This document shows, piece by piece, positions 1 through 6,774 of a stretch of DNA of 7,513 nucleotides. The number at the start of each line of letters is the position of its first letter. Position 1 is the first letter of the stretch. The notes below the pieces were generated by a model. The model did not search any database and was not told the DNA's origin. It saw only the letters and a program-made list of their open reading frames with translations. Where the stretch lies: positions 1 through 7,513 of the forward strand of contig CALWWS010000215.1 in the NCBI GenBank assembly GCA_944385305.1. The letters run 5' to 3'. The position numbers and the translations under genes are program-made. The DNA comes from an uncultured Oscillospiraceae bacterium. Lineage in GTDB: Bacteria > Bacillota > Clostridia > Oscillospirales > Oscillospiraceae.

Positions 1-428
1 CCGATGGTGTGGGCGAAGAAGAACTCCACCGTCTCGATGTCGGACACAGCGATGTTCAGGATATCCCCCTTTTGCCGGTCCATCAGGCAGGCAGGGGCCA
101 GGGCCCGGATCTTCTCAAACAACGTGACCCGCATGGATGCCAACAGCTGGTAGGCCCCGGCGTGGGAGACCACGCCCTCCACATACCGGCCCAGCACAAT
201 GAGCAGGGCGGAGAGAGCCATCAGTCCGCCGAACAGCCAGGGGGAGCCGTCTACCCACCCGGCGCAGCGGAGCAGCAGCAAGGCCCCAAACCCCATAATG
301 CCCATCTGGGCCAGGTTGCCCACAATACTGGCCAAGGTGGACACAGCCAGCGTCCCCTTTACCGGGGCGGCGACGCGCAGCAGGCGTCCTGTCATATGGG
401 GAATCGAATAGGAAAACCGTTTAGACAT
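1..428 (-). CDS. ABC transporter permease/ATPase, CydC-like, N-terminal part (cut by window edge)
   Basis: Only the first 142 codons are present; the ATPase domain lies beyond the left edge. The start is the ATG that overlaps the end of the upstream ABC gene by 8 bp, with AGGAGG nine to ten bases before it inside that gene, so the two are translationally coupled. Two membrane helices are visible (about residues 24-55 and 64-85). Then comes a stretch that follows the CydC pattern: RYVEGVVSHAGAYQLLASMR (81-100), then a cytoplasmic helix, then KGDILNIAVSDIETVE (120-135). The upstream partner is CydD-like, so the two probably form a CydDC-type heterodimer in the cytoplasmic membrane. E. coli CydDC has been described as a cysteine/glutathione exporter and as a heme transporter, but nothing here fixes the substrate and no cydAB oxidase genes are in view. 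It could equally be annotated as a generic ABC exporter half. Confidence 0.85.
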   Translation of the reverse strand, partial: MSKRFSYSIPHMTGRLLRVAAPVKGTLAVSTLASIVGNLAQMGIMGFGALLLLRCAGWVDGSPWLFGGLMALSALLIVLGRYVEGVVSHAGAYQLLASMRVTLFEKIRALAPACLMDRQKGDILNIAVSDIETVEFFFAHTI

Positions 429-2181
429 GGCTCAAGCCCTCCTCTCCCTGGCGCTCCAATCGGGCCTGTTCTTCCACTAAGCGGCGGTAAAGGCCCGGCT
501 CTCCCATCAGCTCCTGGTGGCTGCCACGCTGGGCGATGGCGCCGTTTTCCAGCACATAAATCACATCGGCGTTGCGAATGGTGGACAGCCGGTGGGAGAT
601 GAGCACCAGCGTCCTGGTCTGGGACAACTCCTCGATGCAGTTCCAAATCTCCCGCTCGCTGTCCATATCCACGCTGGAGGTGGCCTCGTCGAAGATGATG
701 TACTCCGCCCTGCTCAGCAACGCCCGGGCGATGCCCAGCTTCTGCCGCTGGCCTCCGGAAAGCTTGCCCCCGGAGTCCCCCACCGGGGTTTCCAGCCCTA
801 GAGGCTGGGCGCGAACCCAGTCCCCCAGCCGCACTTGGTCCAGGGCCTCCAGTAAGTCCGCGTTAGTGGCGTTGGGAGCGGCCATACGAAGATTCTCCGC
901 GATGGTGCCGGAGAACAGGCTTACTGACTGTGGCACCAAAATCACCCGCTTCCGCAGCTCCTCCGGCGAGAAAGAGGTGTAGTCCCACCCCTCCAGCAAG
1001 ATACGCCCCCGCTCTAAATCGTAAAACCGCATGAGCAGGCTGGCGATGGTGGACTTCCCGCTGCCGGAAAGCCCCACCAAAGCCACGGATTTCCCGCGGG
1101 GGACGTCCAGGGACACGTCCCGCAGGGCAGCCTGTCTCCCCTGGTAGCCGAAAGAGACATGCTCCAGTCGGATGCCATCGAGGAAATCCTTTTCTCGGGG
1201 CAAGCCAGGGCGGTAGGGCCGGGTGGTGTCGATAGACAAGAGCTTCTCCACCTTGTCCGCGGCGGAGACCCCAGCCAAGGCGGAGTGGGTGGCGTTCATC
1301 AGCTGCCGCACGGAACCAAAGAAGCCGAAAGAAAGCAGCAGCACCATCAGCGCGCCGGAAAAGGACAGCTCTCCAGTGAGCAGCTGCCCGGCGGCCAGCA
1401 CCGCCGCCACCGCCACCGAGCCGTAGATGAGCCCGTCTGTCAGGAGGAACGACGAAAAGTTCACCCGCATCACGCCCATCACCTTGCGGTTGAAGTCCTG
1501 GGATTTTTCCTCTAAAAGCCGCTGGCGGTCCCCGTCCCTGCCAAAGAGCTTGAAGGTGGTCAGTCCCCGTACGTTCTCCAAATAGGTGCCGGTCAGGTCC
1601 TCCATGGATGCCCAATACCCGGCTTTCAGCCTCTCGATATGGCCCCGGAACAGGTTATTCACCGGCAGCAGCACCAGAGAAACTACAAACAGTACCGCCG
1701 CCGGGAGAAAGGACACCTGGCCCATCCTCCAGAAGAGGTAGAAAGGGGCTGCCAGGCAGTAAAGTAGCCCCGGCAGGTATTTGCTGTAATAGACCTGCAT
1801 GGCCTCCACCCCGTCCACAGCGGAGGTAATGGCGGAAACGGGGCCGATCCTTTCGATATTGCCCACGTCCAGCTCCAGCGCTTTGGAGAAAATGGCCCGC
1901 CGCAGGGAAAGCCGGGCCTTGGCGGTGCAGCGGTACTCCGCCTCGCCGGTGAGCAGCTCCGCTCCCAGCAAAAGCAAAGCAGTCATCAGTGCCGAAATAA
2001 CGGCCTGCCCTGCGGCGGCGGCCGTCATCTGAGGGCTTGTCAGGTCCCCCAAAAAACCGGAAATAATCTGGGCAAAAGCCGCCGTGCCTACCAGGGCCGC
2101 CACCTTCAGCCCCGCGATGAGAAAAATCCACCCCCACAGGCCTTTCGCCATCCGCAAGAGGGTTTTGTTGAGTAAGAGCAT
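421..2181 (-). CDS. ABC transporter permease/ATPase, CydD-like
   Basis: A 586-aa half transporter with an N-terminal membrane domain (six likely helices, about 14-42, 55-75, 134-152, 157-177, 241-268, 273-292) and a C-terminal ATPase. The membrane domain has a CydD-like block, SAVDGVEAMQVYYSKYLPGL (120-139). The ATPase has every consensus element: Walker A GLSGSGKS (370-377), Q-loop Q418, signature LSGGQ (474-478), Walker B IIFDE ending in catalytic E499, and H-loop H530. The start chosen is the ATG preceded by AAGGTGG with an 8-nt spacer. A GTG four codons upstream is in frame but sits directly on that ribosome binding site. It is the first gene of its own transcript (promoter just upstream) and overlaps the CydC-like gene by 8 bp. 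The likely role is one half of a heterodimeric exporter. CydD family membership is by pattern recognition, and the substrate is unknown. Confidence 0.9.
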   Translation of the reverse strand: MLLLNKTLLRMAKGLWGWIFLIAGLKVAALVGTAAFAQIISGFLGDLTSPQMTAAAAGQAVISALMTALLLLGAELLTGEAEYRCTAKARLSLRRAIFSKALELDVGNIERIGPVSAITSAVDGVEAMQVYYSKYLPGLLYCLAAPFYLFWRMGQVSFLPAAVLFVVSLVLLPVNNLFRGHIERLKAGYWASMEDLTGTYLENVRGLTTFKLFGRDGDRQRLLEEKSQDFNRKVMGVMRVNFSSFLLTDGLIYGSVAVAAVLAAGQLLTGELSFSGALMVLLLSFGFFGSVRQLMNATHSALAGVSAADKVEKLLSIDTTRPYRPGLPREKDFLDGIRLEHVSFGYQGRQAALRDVSLDVPRGKSVALVGLSGSGKSTIASLLMRFYDLERGRILLEGWDYTSFSPEELRKRVILVPQSVSLFSGTIAENLRMAAPNATNADLLEALDQVRLGDWVRAQPLGLETPVGDSGGKLSGGQRQKLGIARALLSRAEYIIFDEATSSVDMDSEREIWNCIEELSQTRTLVLISHRLSTIRNADVIYVLENGAIAQRGSHQELMGEPGLYRRLVEEQARLERQGEEGLSHV

Positions 2182-2205
2182 AGTTTCTTCCACCTTCCAG
2201 AAATT

Positions 2206-2226
2206 GCGCTTCGCCTAGAAAAGCGC
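2206..2226 (-). other. Leader hairpin before CydD-like gene
   Basis: A perfect 6-bp inverted repeat (GCGCTT / AAGCGC) with a 9-nt loop lies between the predicted transcription start and the ribosome binding site of the CydD-like gene. No U-run follows it on the minus strand, so it is not an intrinsic terminator. It may be only a stabilising leader stem. Confidence 0.35.
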
Positions 2227-2229
2227 CAG

Positions 2230-2257
2230 GTTAGTTGCAGCTAATCGTAGAAATTAG
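2230..2257. promoter_or_regulatory. Compound dyad (putative operator) at the CydD-like promoter
   Basis: Two interlocked inverted repeats share the central CTAAT. The first is GTTAG-TTGCAG-CTAAT, in which TTAG-N6-CTAA forms the arms around a TGCA centre. The second is CTAAT-N7-ATTAG. The second overlaps the -10 box and the first lies over and just past the predicted transcription start, where a bound repressor would block RNA polymerase. The same TTAG-N6-CTAA spacing recurs before the first ABC gene (6078-6093). The binding protein is not identified: the local TetR protein, or a MarR- or DtxR-type factor encoded elsewhere, are all possible. Confidence 0.6.
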
Positions 2258-2285
2258 TATACGCCCTCCCCTCCATCTTTGTCAA
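2256..2285 (-). promoter_or_regulatory. Sigma-A type promoter for the CydD/CydC-like pair
   Basis: On the minus strand a perfect -35 TTGACA is followed after 18 nt by TATACT, five of six matches to the -10 consensus. The spacer is G-rich. Transcription would start near position 2249, giving a leader of about 68 nt before the ATG. It lies downstream of a terminator, so the CydDC-like pair forms a separate transcription unit. Confidence 0.75.
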
Positions 2286-2410
2286 GGTGGGGAAACAAGC
2301 AGAACGTTTCCCTTTATTTTTTCATGCAGGAATAGGATATATGGAATATATACTGGATGCGTACCATTCTGGATGGGCTGGCTAAAGAAATACAATACTG
2401 GATACAGGCG

Positions 2411-2454
2411 AAAAAAGAAACGCAGGGAGAGGTATTCCTCTGACCGGCGTTTCT
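2411..2454 (-). terminator. Intrinsic terminator after the IrtB-like ABC gene
   Basis: Read on the minus strand: an outer 8-bp perfect stem AGAAACGC / GCGTTTCT, a small internal loop, an inner 5-bp stem AGAGG / CCTCT with a 4-nt loop, then a run of five T directly after the stem (whose own 3' arm ends in TTTCT). It lies about 50 bp past the stop codon of the second ABC gene and ends the TetR-ABC-ABC unit. Confidence 0.8.
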
Positions 2455-2506
2455 ATAAATGCGCTCTTTATGAATCCGCAATGTCTCTACTGTATATGGA
2501 AGCCGC

Positions 2507-4249
2507 TTATCTAATTTGCCACCTAGCGCTCTCACTTTGAAGCTCCACCATGCGGCGGTAGAGGCCGCCTTGCTCCATCAGCTCCGCCGGCCTGCCCTGC
2601 TGGGCCACATGGCCGTCCTCCAGCACCACGATGTGGTCGGCTCCCGCCACGGTGCGCATCCGGTGGGCGATGACCAGCACCGTCTTGCCCCGGAGGAGCC
2701 GGGACAGGGCCTCCTGCACCTTTGTCTCGTTCTCCACGTCCAGGCTGGCGGTGGCCTCGTCCAGAAGGACGATGGGGGCGTCCTTTAGGAGCGCCCGGGC
2801 AATAGAGATACGCTGCCGCTCCCCACCGGAGAGCTTGGTGCCATTCTCTCCAATCGGGGTGTCGTAGCCCTGGGGAAGCCGCTGTACAAACTCATCACAA
2901 TTTGCGGCTTTGGCGGCGGCGCGCACCTCCTCGTCGGTGGCCCCCCGTTTGCCCAGGCGGATGTTCTCCATGACAGTGTCATCAAAGAGCACCACATCCT
3001 GGAACACCATGGAGTAATCGGTGAGCAGCACCTCCGGGTCCACAGAGGCGATGTCCACACCACCCACCCGGACGGTCCCCTCAGTGGCATCCCACAACCG
3101 GGCGGCCAGCCGGGCGCAGGTGCTCTTGCCAGAGCCGGAGGGCCCCACCAGCGCTGTGACCTCCCCCTCCTTGGCGGTGAAGCTCACGTCCCGGGGCACC
3201 TGCTTTTTGTCGTAGGCGAAGCCCACATGGTCGAAAACAATGTCGTGGCCCTGTGGACGGAAAGTCTCCACTCCCTTGGCGATGGGAGTTTCGTAGATCT
3301 CGTTGATGCGGTCGGCGGACACTTGGGAAACAAACATCTCCGCGATGAGGGCCAGGCTCTGGTCGAAGGGGGCATACACCCGGGTGATGACCAGAAGGAA
3401 CAGGAACAGCACCATGAAGTTGATCTGCCCAGAGAGGATCAGGCTGGCTCCCGTCAGGATGGTGGTGGCCACCCCCAGGCGCATGATGACGCTGGCGGCG
3501 TTGACAAACAATCCGGTGGTCAGCTCGCCTTGGATGGTGACCTTCTCGTGCTGGTCGATCTTCTCATAGAGGCCGCAGAGATACCGCTCCTCCTGATTGG
3601 AGGCCCGAATCTCCCTGACGTTCTCCAAGGCCTCCTGGATGCCGTCGGAGACCCGAAGGGCGGCTTTCTTTGTTATCTCGGAGCTCCGGGCCGCGACCCT
3701 CCGGCTTCCGAACAGCAGACCAAATGCCACCGGCACCCCCCACAGGCAGGCGAGCATCAGCCGCCAGTCGTAGAAAAGCAGGCACAGGGCAACGATGGCG
3801 GTGGAGATGTAGGCCCCGTACAGGTAGCCTAGCACGTGGCTCCACACGTGTTCCATCCGGTTCACGTCCCCCATGATGGTTTCAGTTAAGTCCGCCAGGT
3901 CCCGTTTGCCGAAGTAGCCCAAGGGGAGTTTCCGCAGCCGCTCCGCCAGGCGCAGGCGGGTGGTTTTGACCTCGCCGTACACCAGGCCGTAGGTGGCCCG
4001 GTACTGCTGCAGGTGCGTCACAAAGGACAGCAGGACGAACCCCAACGTCAGGGCCAGGGGCAGCGCCGCCCCCGGCAAGGGCGCGCCGTCCGTCAGGGTA
4101 TCCATGAAGCCCCCCATCAGCAGGTACAGGATGCCCATGCCGCCCATGACCACCAGGTTGGTAATGACAGTCCAGAACGCGCCGCTCTTGGTGTTTTTCA
4201 GGCCCTGGTCGGTCAGGGCGTATTTGCGCTGGAATTTTTTGCCGAACAT
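2507..4249 (-). CDS. ABC transporter permease/ATPase, IrtB/YbtQ-like second half-transporter
   Basis: A 580-aa fused membrane-domain/ATPase protein. Likely helices lie at about 25-48, 60-82, 137-160, 162-182, 245-275 and 276-296. The ATPase is fully consensus: Walker A GPSGSGKS (369-376), Q-loop Q417, signature LSGGE (473-477), Walker B IVLLDE with E498, D-loop ASLD, H-loop H529. The start is the ATG preceded by GGGGCGAGGG. An in-frame ATG 49 codons upstream lies inside the preceding gene, and the extra residues it would add are basic and low-complexity, unlike an exporter N-terminus. Only 16 bp separate it from the preceding ABC gene, and both proteins end in a W-[KQ]-I motif, so they probably form a heterodimer. 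Resemblance is to IrtB/YbtQ-type transporters, which handle iron-siderophores in other bacteria; a multidrug exporter is the main alternative. Substrate and direction of transport cannot be read from the sequence. Confidence 0.9.
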   Translation of the reverse strand: MFGKKFQRKYALTDQGLKNTKSGAFWTVITNLVVMGGMGILYLLMGGFMDTLTDGAPLPGAALPLALTLGFVLLSFVTHLQQYRATYGLVYGEVKTTRLRLAERLRKLPLGYFGKRDLADLTETIMGDVNRMEHVWSHVLGYLYGAYISTAIVALCLLFYDWRLMLACLWGVPVAFGLLFGSRRVAARSSEITKKAALRVSDGIQEALENVREIRASNQEERYLCGLYEKIDQHEKVTIQGELTTGLFVNAASVIMRLGVATTILTGASLILSGQINFMVLFLFLLVITRVYAPFDQSLALIAEMFVSQVSADRINEIYETPIAKGVETFRPQGHDIVFDHVGFAYDKKQVPRDVSFTAKEGEVTALVGPSGSGKSTCARLAARLWDATEGTVRVGGVDIASVDPEVLLTDYSMVFQDVVLFDDTVMENIRLGKRGATDEEVRAAAKAANCDEFVQRLPQGYDTPIGENGTKLSGGERQRISIARALLKDAPIVLLDEATASLDVENETKVQEALSRLLRGKTVLVIAHRMRTVAGADHIVVLEDGHVAQQGRPAELMEQGGLYRRMVELQSESARWQIR

Positions 4250-4265
4250 TTCCCTCGCCCCTTTC

Positions 4266-6059
4266 TTACTGCTCGCTGATGATTTTCCACTGGACCGCCC
4301 GGTTGTAGTCCGCCCACATTTTGGCGTACAGCCCGCTGGCGGCGGCCAGTTCCCCGTGCGTACCCTGTTCCACCACGCGCCCTTGATCCAGGACAAGAAT
4401 CTTGTCCGCCCCCACCACGGTGGACAGGCGGTGGGCGATCATGATGACCGTGCGGCCCTTCGTCAACTGGGCGAAGGCTTTCTGAATCAGGGCCTCGTTC
4501 TCCGGGTCGGCAAAGGCGGTGGCCTCGTCCAGCACTACGATGGGGGCATCCTTTAAAATAGCCCGGGCTAATGCCACACGCTGCTGCTCCCCGCCGGAGA
4601 GGTAGGTACCCTCCGTGCCGATCACAGTGTCCATGCCCTTTGGCAGCTTTTCCAGGATGTCTCCGCACTGGGCGGCCATGAGGGCAGCGAGCACCTGCTC
4701 CCGGGTGGCCTCCGGCCTTGCGGCCCGGACGTTCTCTAGGATGGAGGTCTTGAACAGCCGGCTGTTCTGAAAAACGAAAGCGACCTGTTCCATGAGCGCG
4801 TGGGGGTCCATGTCCCGCACATCCACGCCGCCCACCGTCACCGCGCCGGAGGACACGTCCCAGAACCGGGGAATCAGGCTGGCGGCGGTGGTCTTGCCGC
4901 CCCCGGAGGGGCCTACCAGCGCTACGGTCTGCCCCGGCTCCACGGTGAAAGAGACGTGGGACAGGGCGGGCGTCTCCGCCCCGTCGTAGGTAAAGCTCAC
5001 GTCCTGAAACTCCACCCGGCTGCCCTGGGGCGTTTTGGGACGCTCCGGCGCTTTCAGCTCTGGGGCGTCCATGACCGTGGAGATGCGGCCCAGGGCGGTG
5101 CTGGCCAGCATGATGCCGGAGGAGGCGAACATAATCCGCGCCAGCGCCGTGGAGATGATGGCGGAGAACACCGCGTAAAAGGCGAAATTGGTGATGAACC
5201 CAGCCAGGTCCCCGGCGGCCAAAGCCCCTGGGGCCAGGAACAGGGCCACCGGCACCAGGAACACGAAAGCGCCCTCGGTGACGGTAAGATTGATGGACTG
5301 GGGCGTCCGGCACACATCCGCCTGGTAATGCTCGGCCTTGGCGCTGTACTCCTCGATGGCCTGCTGAAAGGCCTTGAAGGAATAGACCGTCTGCTGGAAG
5401 ATCTTCACCACCGGGATGCCCCGGACATACTCGGTACCCGCCTTGGTCATGCGGTCCTGGGCCGCCTGGTACTCCGCCATAATCTGGGCGTTCTTGCCCC
5501 CCATCATGGCGAACATGGTGAGAATGGAGATTACCGCCGCCAGCAGGCAGGCGCAGCCCATCCGCCAATCAAAGACGAACAGCAGCGCCAGCATGGCCAC
5601 GAACAGGACGATGGTCCCCACGATATCCGCCAGATTGTGGGCCAGCAGGGTCTCTGTGTCTGCGGCAGCCGCGTCCAGCCGTCCCCGGATGAGGCCGGAG
5701 GCGTTGGCGTCGAACCAGCCCAGGGGTGCGTCCATCACATGGGCCACCCCCCGCTTGCGGATGTTGGCCGCCGTGCGGAAAGCCGCAAGATGGGTGCACA
5801 TCAGCCCCAAAAAGTACAGCGCGATGCCGCCGAACGCGGCCCCGAAGGCCAGCCACCCGTACCGGGCAACGCTCTGGGCTTGGGCCCAGTTAGGGGCCAC
5901 GGCAATCAGGTCCCGGGTCGCCAGCCAGACGCAAAGGTAGGGAACCATACTGCACACCATGGACACCGCTGACAGGCCCAGGCCCAGAAAGGTCAGCCTT
6001 CTGTGGCTCCCCGCGTAGTCCAATAGGGTCGCGATATCGCTTTGTTTCTTTTGCTTCAT
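4266..6059 (-). CDS. ABC transporter permease/ATPase, IrtA/YbtP-like first half-transporter
   Basis: A 597-aa half transporter preceded by a near-perfect ribosome binding site, AAGGAGG with a 6-nt spacer. The membrane domain covers about residues 20-320 (helices near 22-48, 66-90, 146-166, 167-188, 263-283, 287-310). The ATPase has Walker A GPSGGGKT (383-390), Q-loop Q431, signature LSGGE (487-491), Walker B IVVLDE with E512, and H-loop H543. The D-loop reads AFAD instead of the usual SALD but keeps its aspartate; DEATAFADPENE is a wording I associate with siderophore-type half transporters. No siderophore-interacting reductase domain precedes it, unlike mycobacterial IrtA. It follows the TetR gene by 57 bp and precedes its partner by 16 bp. 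The likely role is one half of a heterodimeric transporter controlled at a TTAG-N6-CTAA dyad. Substrate is unknown. Confidence 0.9.
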   Translation of the reverse strand: MKQKKQSDIATLLDYAGSHRRLTFLGLGLSAVSMVCSMVPYLCVWLATRDLIAVAPNWAQAQSVARYGWLAFGAAFGGIALYFLGLMCTHLAAFRTAANIRKRGVAHVMDAPLGWFDANASGLIRGRLDAAAADTETLLAHNLADIVGTIVLFVAMLALLFVFDWRMGCACLLAAVISILTMFAMMGGKNAQIMAEYQAAQDRMTKAGTEYVRGIPVVKIFQQTVYSFKAFQQAIEEYSAKAEHYQADVCRTPQSINLTVTEGAFVFLVPVALFLAPGALAAGDLAGFITNFAFYAVFSAIISTALARIMFASSGIMLASTALGRISTVMDAPELKAPERPKTPQGSRVEFQDVSFTYDGAETPALSHVSFTVEPGQTVALVGPSGGGKTTAASLIPRFWDVSSGAVTVGGVDVRDMDPHALMEQVAFVFQNSRLFKTSILENVRAARPEATREQVLAALMAAQCGDILEKLPKGMDTVIGTEGTYLSGGEQQRVALARAILKDAPIVVLDEATAFADPENEALIQKAFAQLTKGRTVIMIAHRLSTVVGADKILVLDQGRVVEQGTHGELAAASGLYAKMWADYNRAVQWKIISEQ

Positions 6060-6077
6060 GGAAAAACCTCCTTAAAA

Positions 6078-6093
6078 GTTAGTTTATACTAAC
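6078..6093. promoter_or_regulatory. Perfect dyad (putative operator) before the first ABC gene
   Basis: GTTAGT-TTAT-ACTAAC, a perfect inverted repeat with 6-bp arms and a 4-nt centre, sits directly upstream of the ribosome binding site of the first ABC gene. On the minus strand its centre reads TATAAA, a -10-like hexamer, but I see no good -35 at 16-18 nt, so any promoter here is weak or needs an activator. The half-site and spacing match the dyad at the CydD-like promoter (11 of 16 positions identical). Confidence 0.6.
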
Positions 6094-6101
6094 CGATGTT
6101 C

Positions 6102-6126
6102 AAAAAAAGACAGGGATCATTCCCCC
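6102..6126 (-). terminator. Weak terminator/attenuator candidate between the TetR and ABC genes
   Basis: The last codons of the TetR gene and its stop form a short hairpin on the minus strand (GGGA-ATGA-TCCC plus one G-T pair), followed after three bases by seven T. The stem is short, so termination would be partial at best. It could lower read-through from the TetR promoter into the ABC genes. Confidence 0.3.
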
Positions 6127-6734
6127 ATCAATTTCAGCCATCCTCCGGTATAAAACTGGCGGAACTGTTCCACGTCCCGCATGGCCTGTTCCCAAGGCAT
6201 ATCGTGGACCACAATCTCAAAGAGTCCGCTGAACATACCGCTGGCGATGATATGGCAAAGGGACTGGCTCAGCTCCGGCACATCCCGACCCAGATGCCGC
6301 AGCACCTCCATATAGCGGAGGGTGGATTCCACCTCTACCTCCACCATGTTGTGGACGAAGTGCTCGTACCCAGTGCCCTCCGCCCCGCAAAGGAGCAGCT
6401 TCACCGGCTCCCGGTGTTGGCAGATGTAGTCCACCATCCACTTCACATAGGTGCCGGATTCCTCCCCCATGTGAACCGCCTGCTCCTCCTCGGGCAGCTC
6501 GGCAAAAGAGGTCTGTGCCTCCATGAACCGGCCCATCAGCACCTTGGCGTGGGGCTCCACGATGGAGGCGAACAGCGCTTCCTTGCTGGAGAAGTACCCG
6601 TAGAAGGCCCCAGTGGTCACCCCGGCGTTCTTCACGATTTGCCGCAGGGAGGCCCCCTGGAAGCCCTTCTCCAGGAACTCCGTCAGAGCGGCCTCCTGGA
6701 TTTTCTCCAATGTTGTGCCAGATTTTTCTTCCAT
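6117..6734 (-). CDS. TetR/AcrR-family transcriptional regulator
   Basis: A 205-aa protein, normal for the family. The N-terminal DNA-binding domain is clear: a first helix TLEKIQEAALTEFLEKGF (8-25), then the helix-turn-helix SLRQIVKNAGVTTGAFYGYF (29-48) and the family-typical SSKEALF that follows. The rest is a divergent helical ligand-binding/dimer domain. The start is the ATG preceded by AAGGAGG at 5 nt. An upstream in-frame ATG would lie at the transcription start and within the operator and is rejected. The gene has its own promoter with an overlapping dyad, which suggests autoregulation, and it lies 57 bp before the ABC genes on the same strand. Inferred role: ligand-responsive control of the ABC cluster. 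The effector is unknown. Confidence 0.93.
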   Translation of the reverse strand: MEEKSGTTLEKIQEAALTEFLEKGFQGASLRQIVKNAGVTTGAFYGYFSSKEALFASIVEPHAKVLMGRFMEAQTSFAELPEEEQAVHMGEESGTYVKWMVDYICQHREPVKLLLCGAEGTGYEHFVHNMVEVEVESTLRYMEVLRHLGRDVPELSQSLCHIIASGMFSGLFEIVVHDMPWEQAMRDVEQFRQFYTGGWLKLMGE

Positions 6735-6755
6735 GGGGCTCCTCCTTATAGCGCC

Positions 6756-6774
6756 GTTATATAACATTGTTATA
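6756..6774. promoter_or_regulatory. Putative TetR operator with GTTAT half-sites
   Basis: TATAACATTGTTATA (6760-6774) is a perfect 15-bp inverted repeat with 7-bp arms. It overlaps a second perfect palindrome, GTTATATAAC (6756-6765), giving three ATAAC/GTTAT half-sites. It covers the 3' side of the -10 box and the expected transcription start of the TetR gene, the usual place for an autoregulatory TetR site. Binding is inferred. Confidence 0.65.

Larger units (their letters stand above)
2182..2506. other. Gene-free intergenic region between the two ABC pairs
   Basis: This gap separates the IrtB-like gene from the CydD-like gene. It holds, in minus-strand order, an intrinsic terminator, an AT-rich spacer, a promoter, a compound dyad and a short leader hairpin, each listed separately. 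The spacer at about 2286-2410 is clearly more AT-rich than the flanking genes and contains two copies of ATACTGGAT (2350-2358, 2395-2403) plus a related TTCTGGAT (2367-2374). Open frames crossing it on either strand have no ribosome binding site and no recognisable protein character, so no gene is called. Confidence 0.75.

Noticed and set aside
2261..2279. G-rich promoter spacer (GG-AGGGG-AGGG) as a possible quadruplex
   Set aside because: Only one run of four and one of three G are present, too few for a convincing four-stranded structure.
2235..2540. A 101-codon open frame on the plus strand across the intergenic gap
   Set aside because: No ribosome binding site, no protein-like pattern, and it runs through a clear minus-strand promoter and terminator into the end of the second ABC gene.
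4250..4396. Upstream extension of the second ABC gene by 49 codons
   Set aside because: It would overlap the first ABC gene deeply, the added residues look like shadow sequence, and a ribosome binding site directly precedes the internal ATG at 4249.
4213..5568. Long open frame (451 codons) on the minus strand in another frame of the first ABC gene
   Set aside because: It lies within the IrtA-like gene, is rich in Gly, Arg and Pro as expected from a GC-rich shadow frame, has no recognisable domain, and conflicts with a gene that has a strong ribosome binding site and full ABC motifs.
4800..5972. Long open frame (390 codons) on the plus strand opposite the first ABC gene
   Set aside because: It is antisense to a clear ABC gene, with His/Gly/Gln-rich composition typical of the complement of GC-rich coding DNA, and no ribosome binding site or domain.
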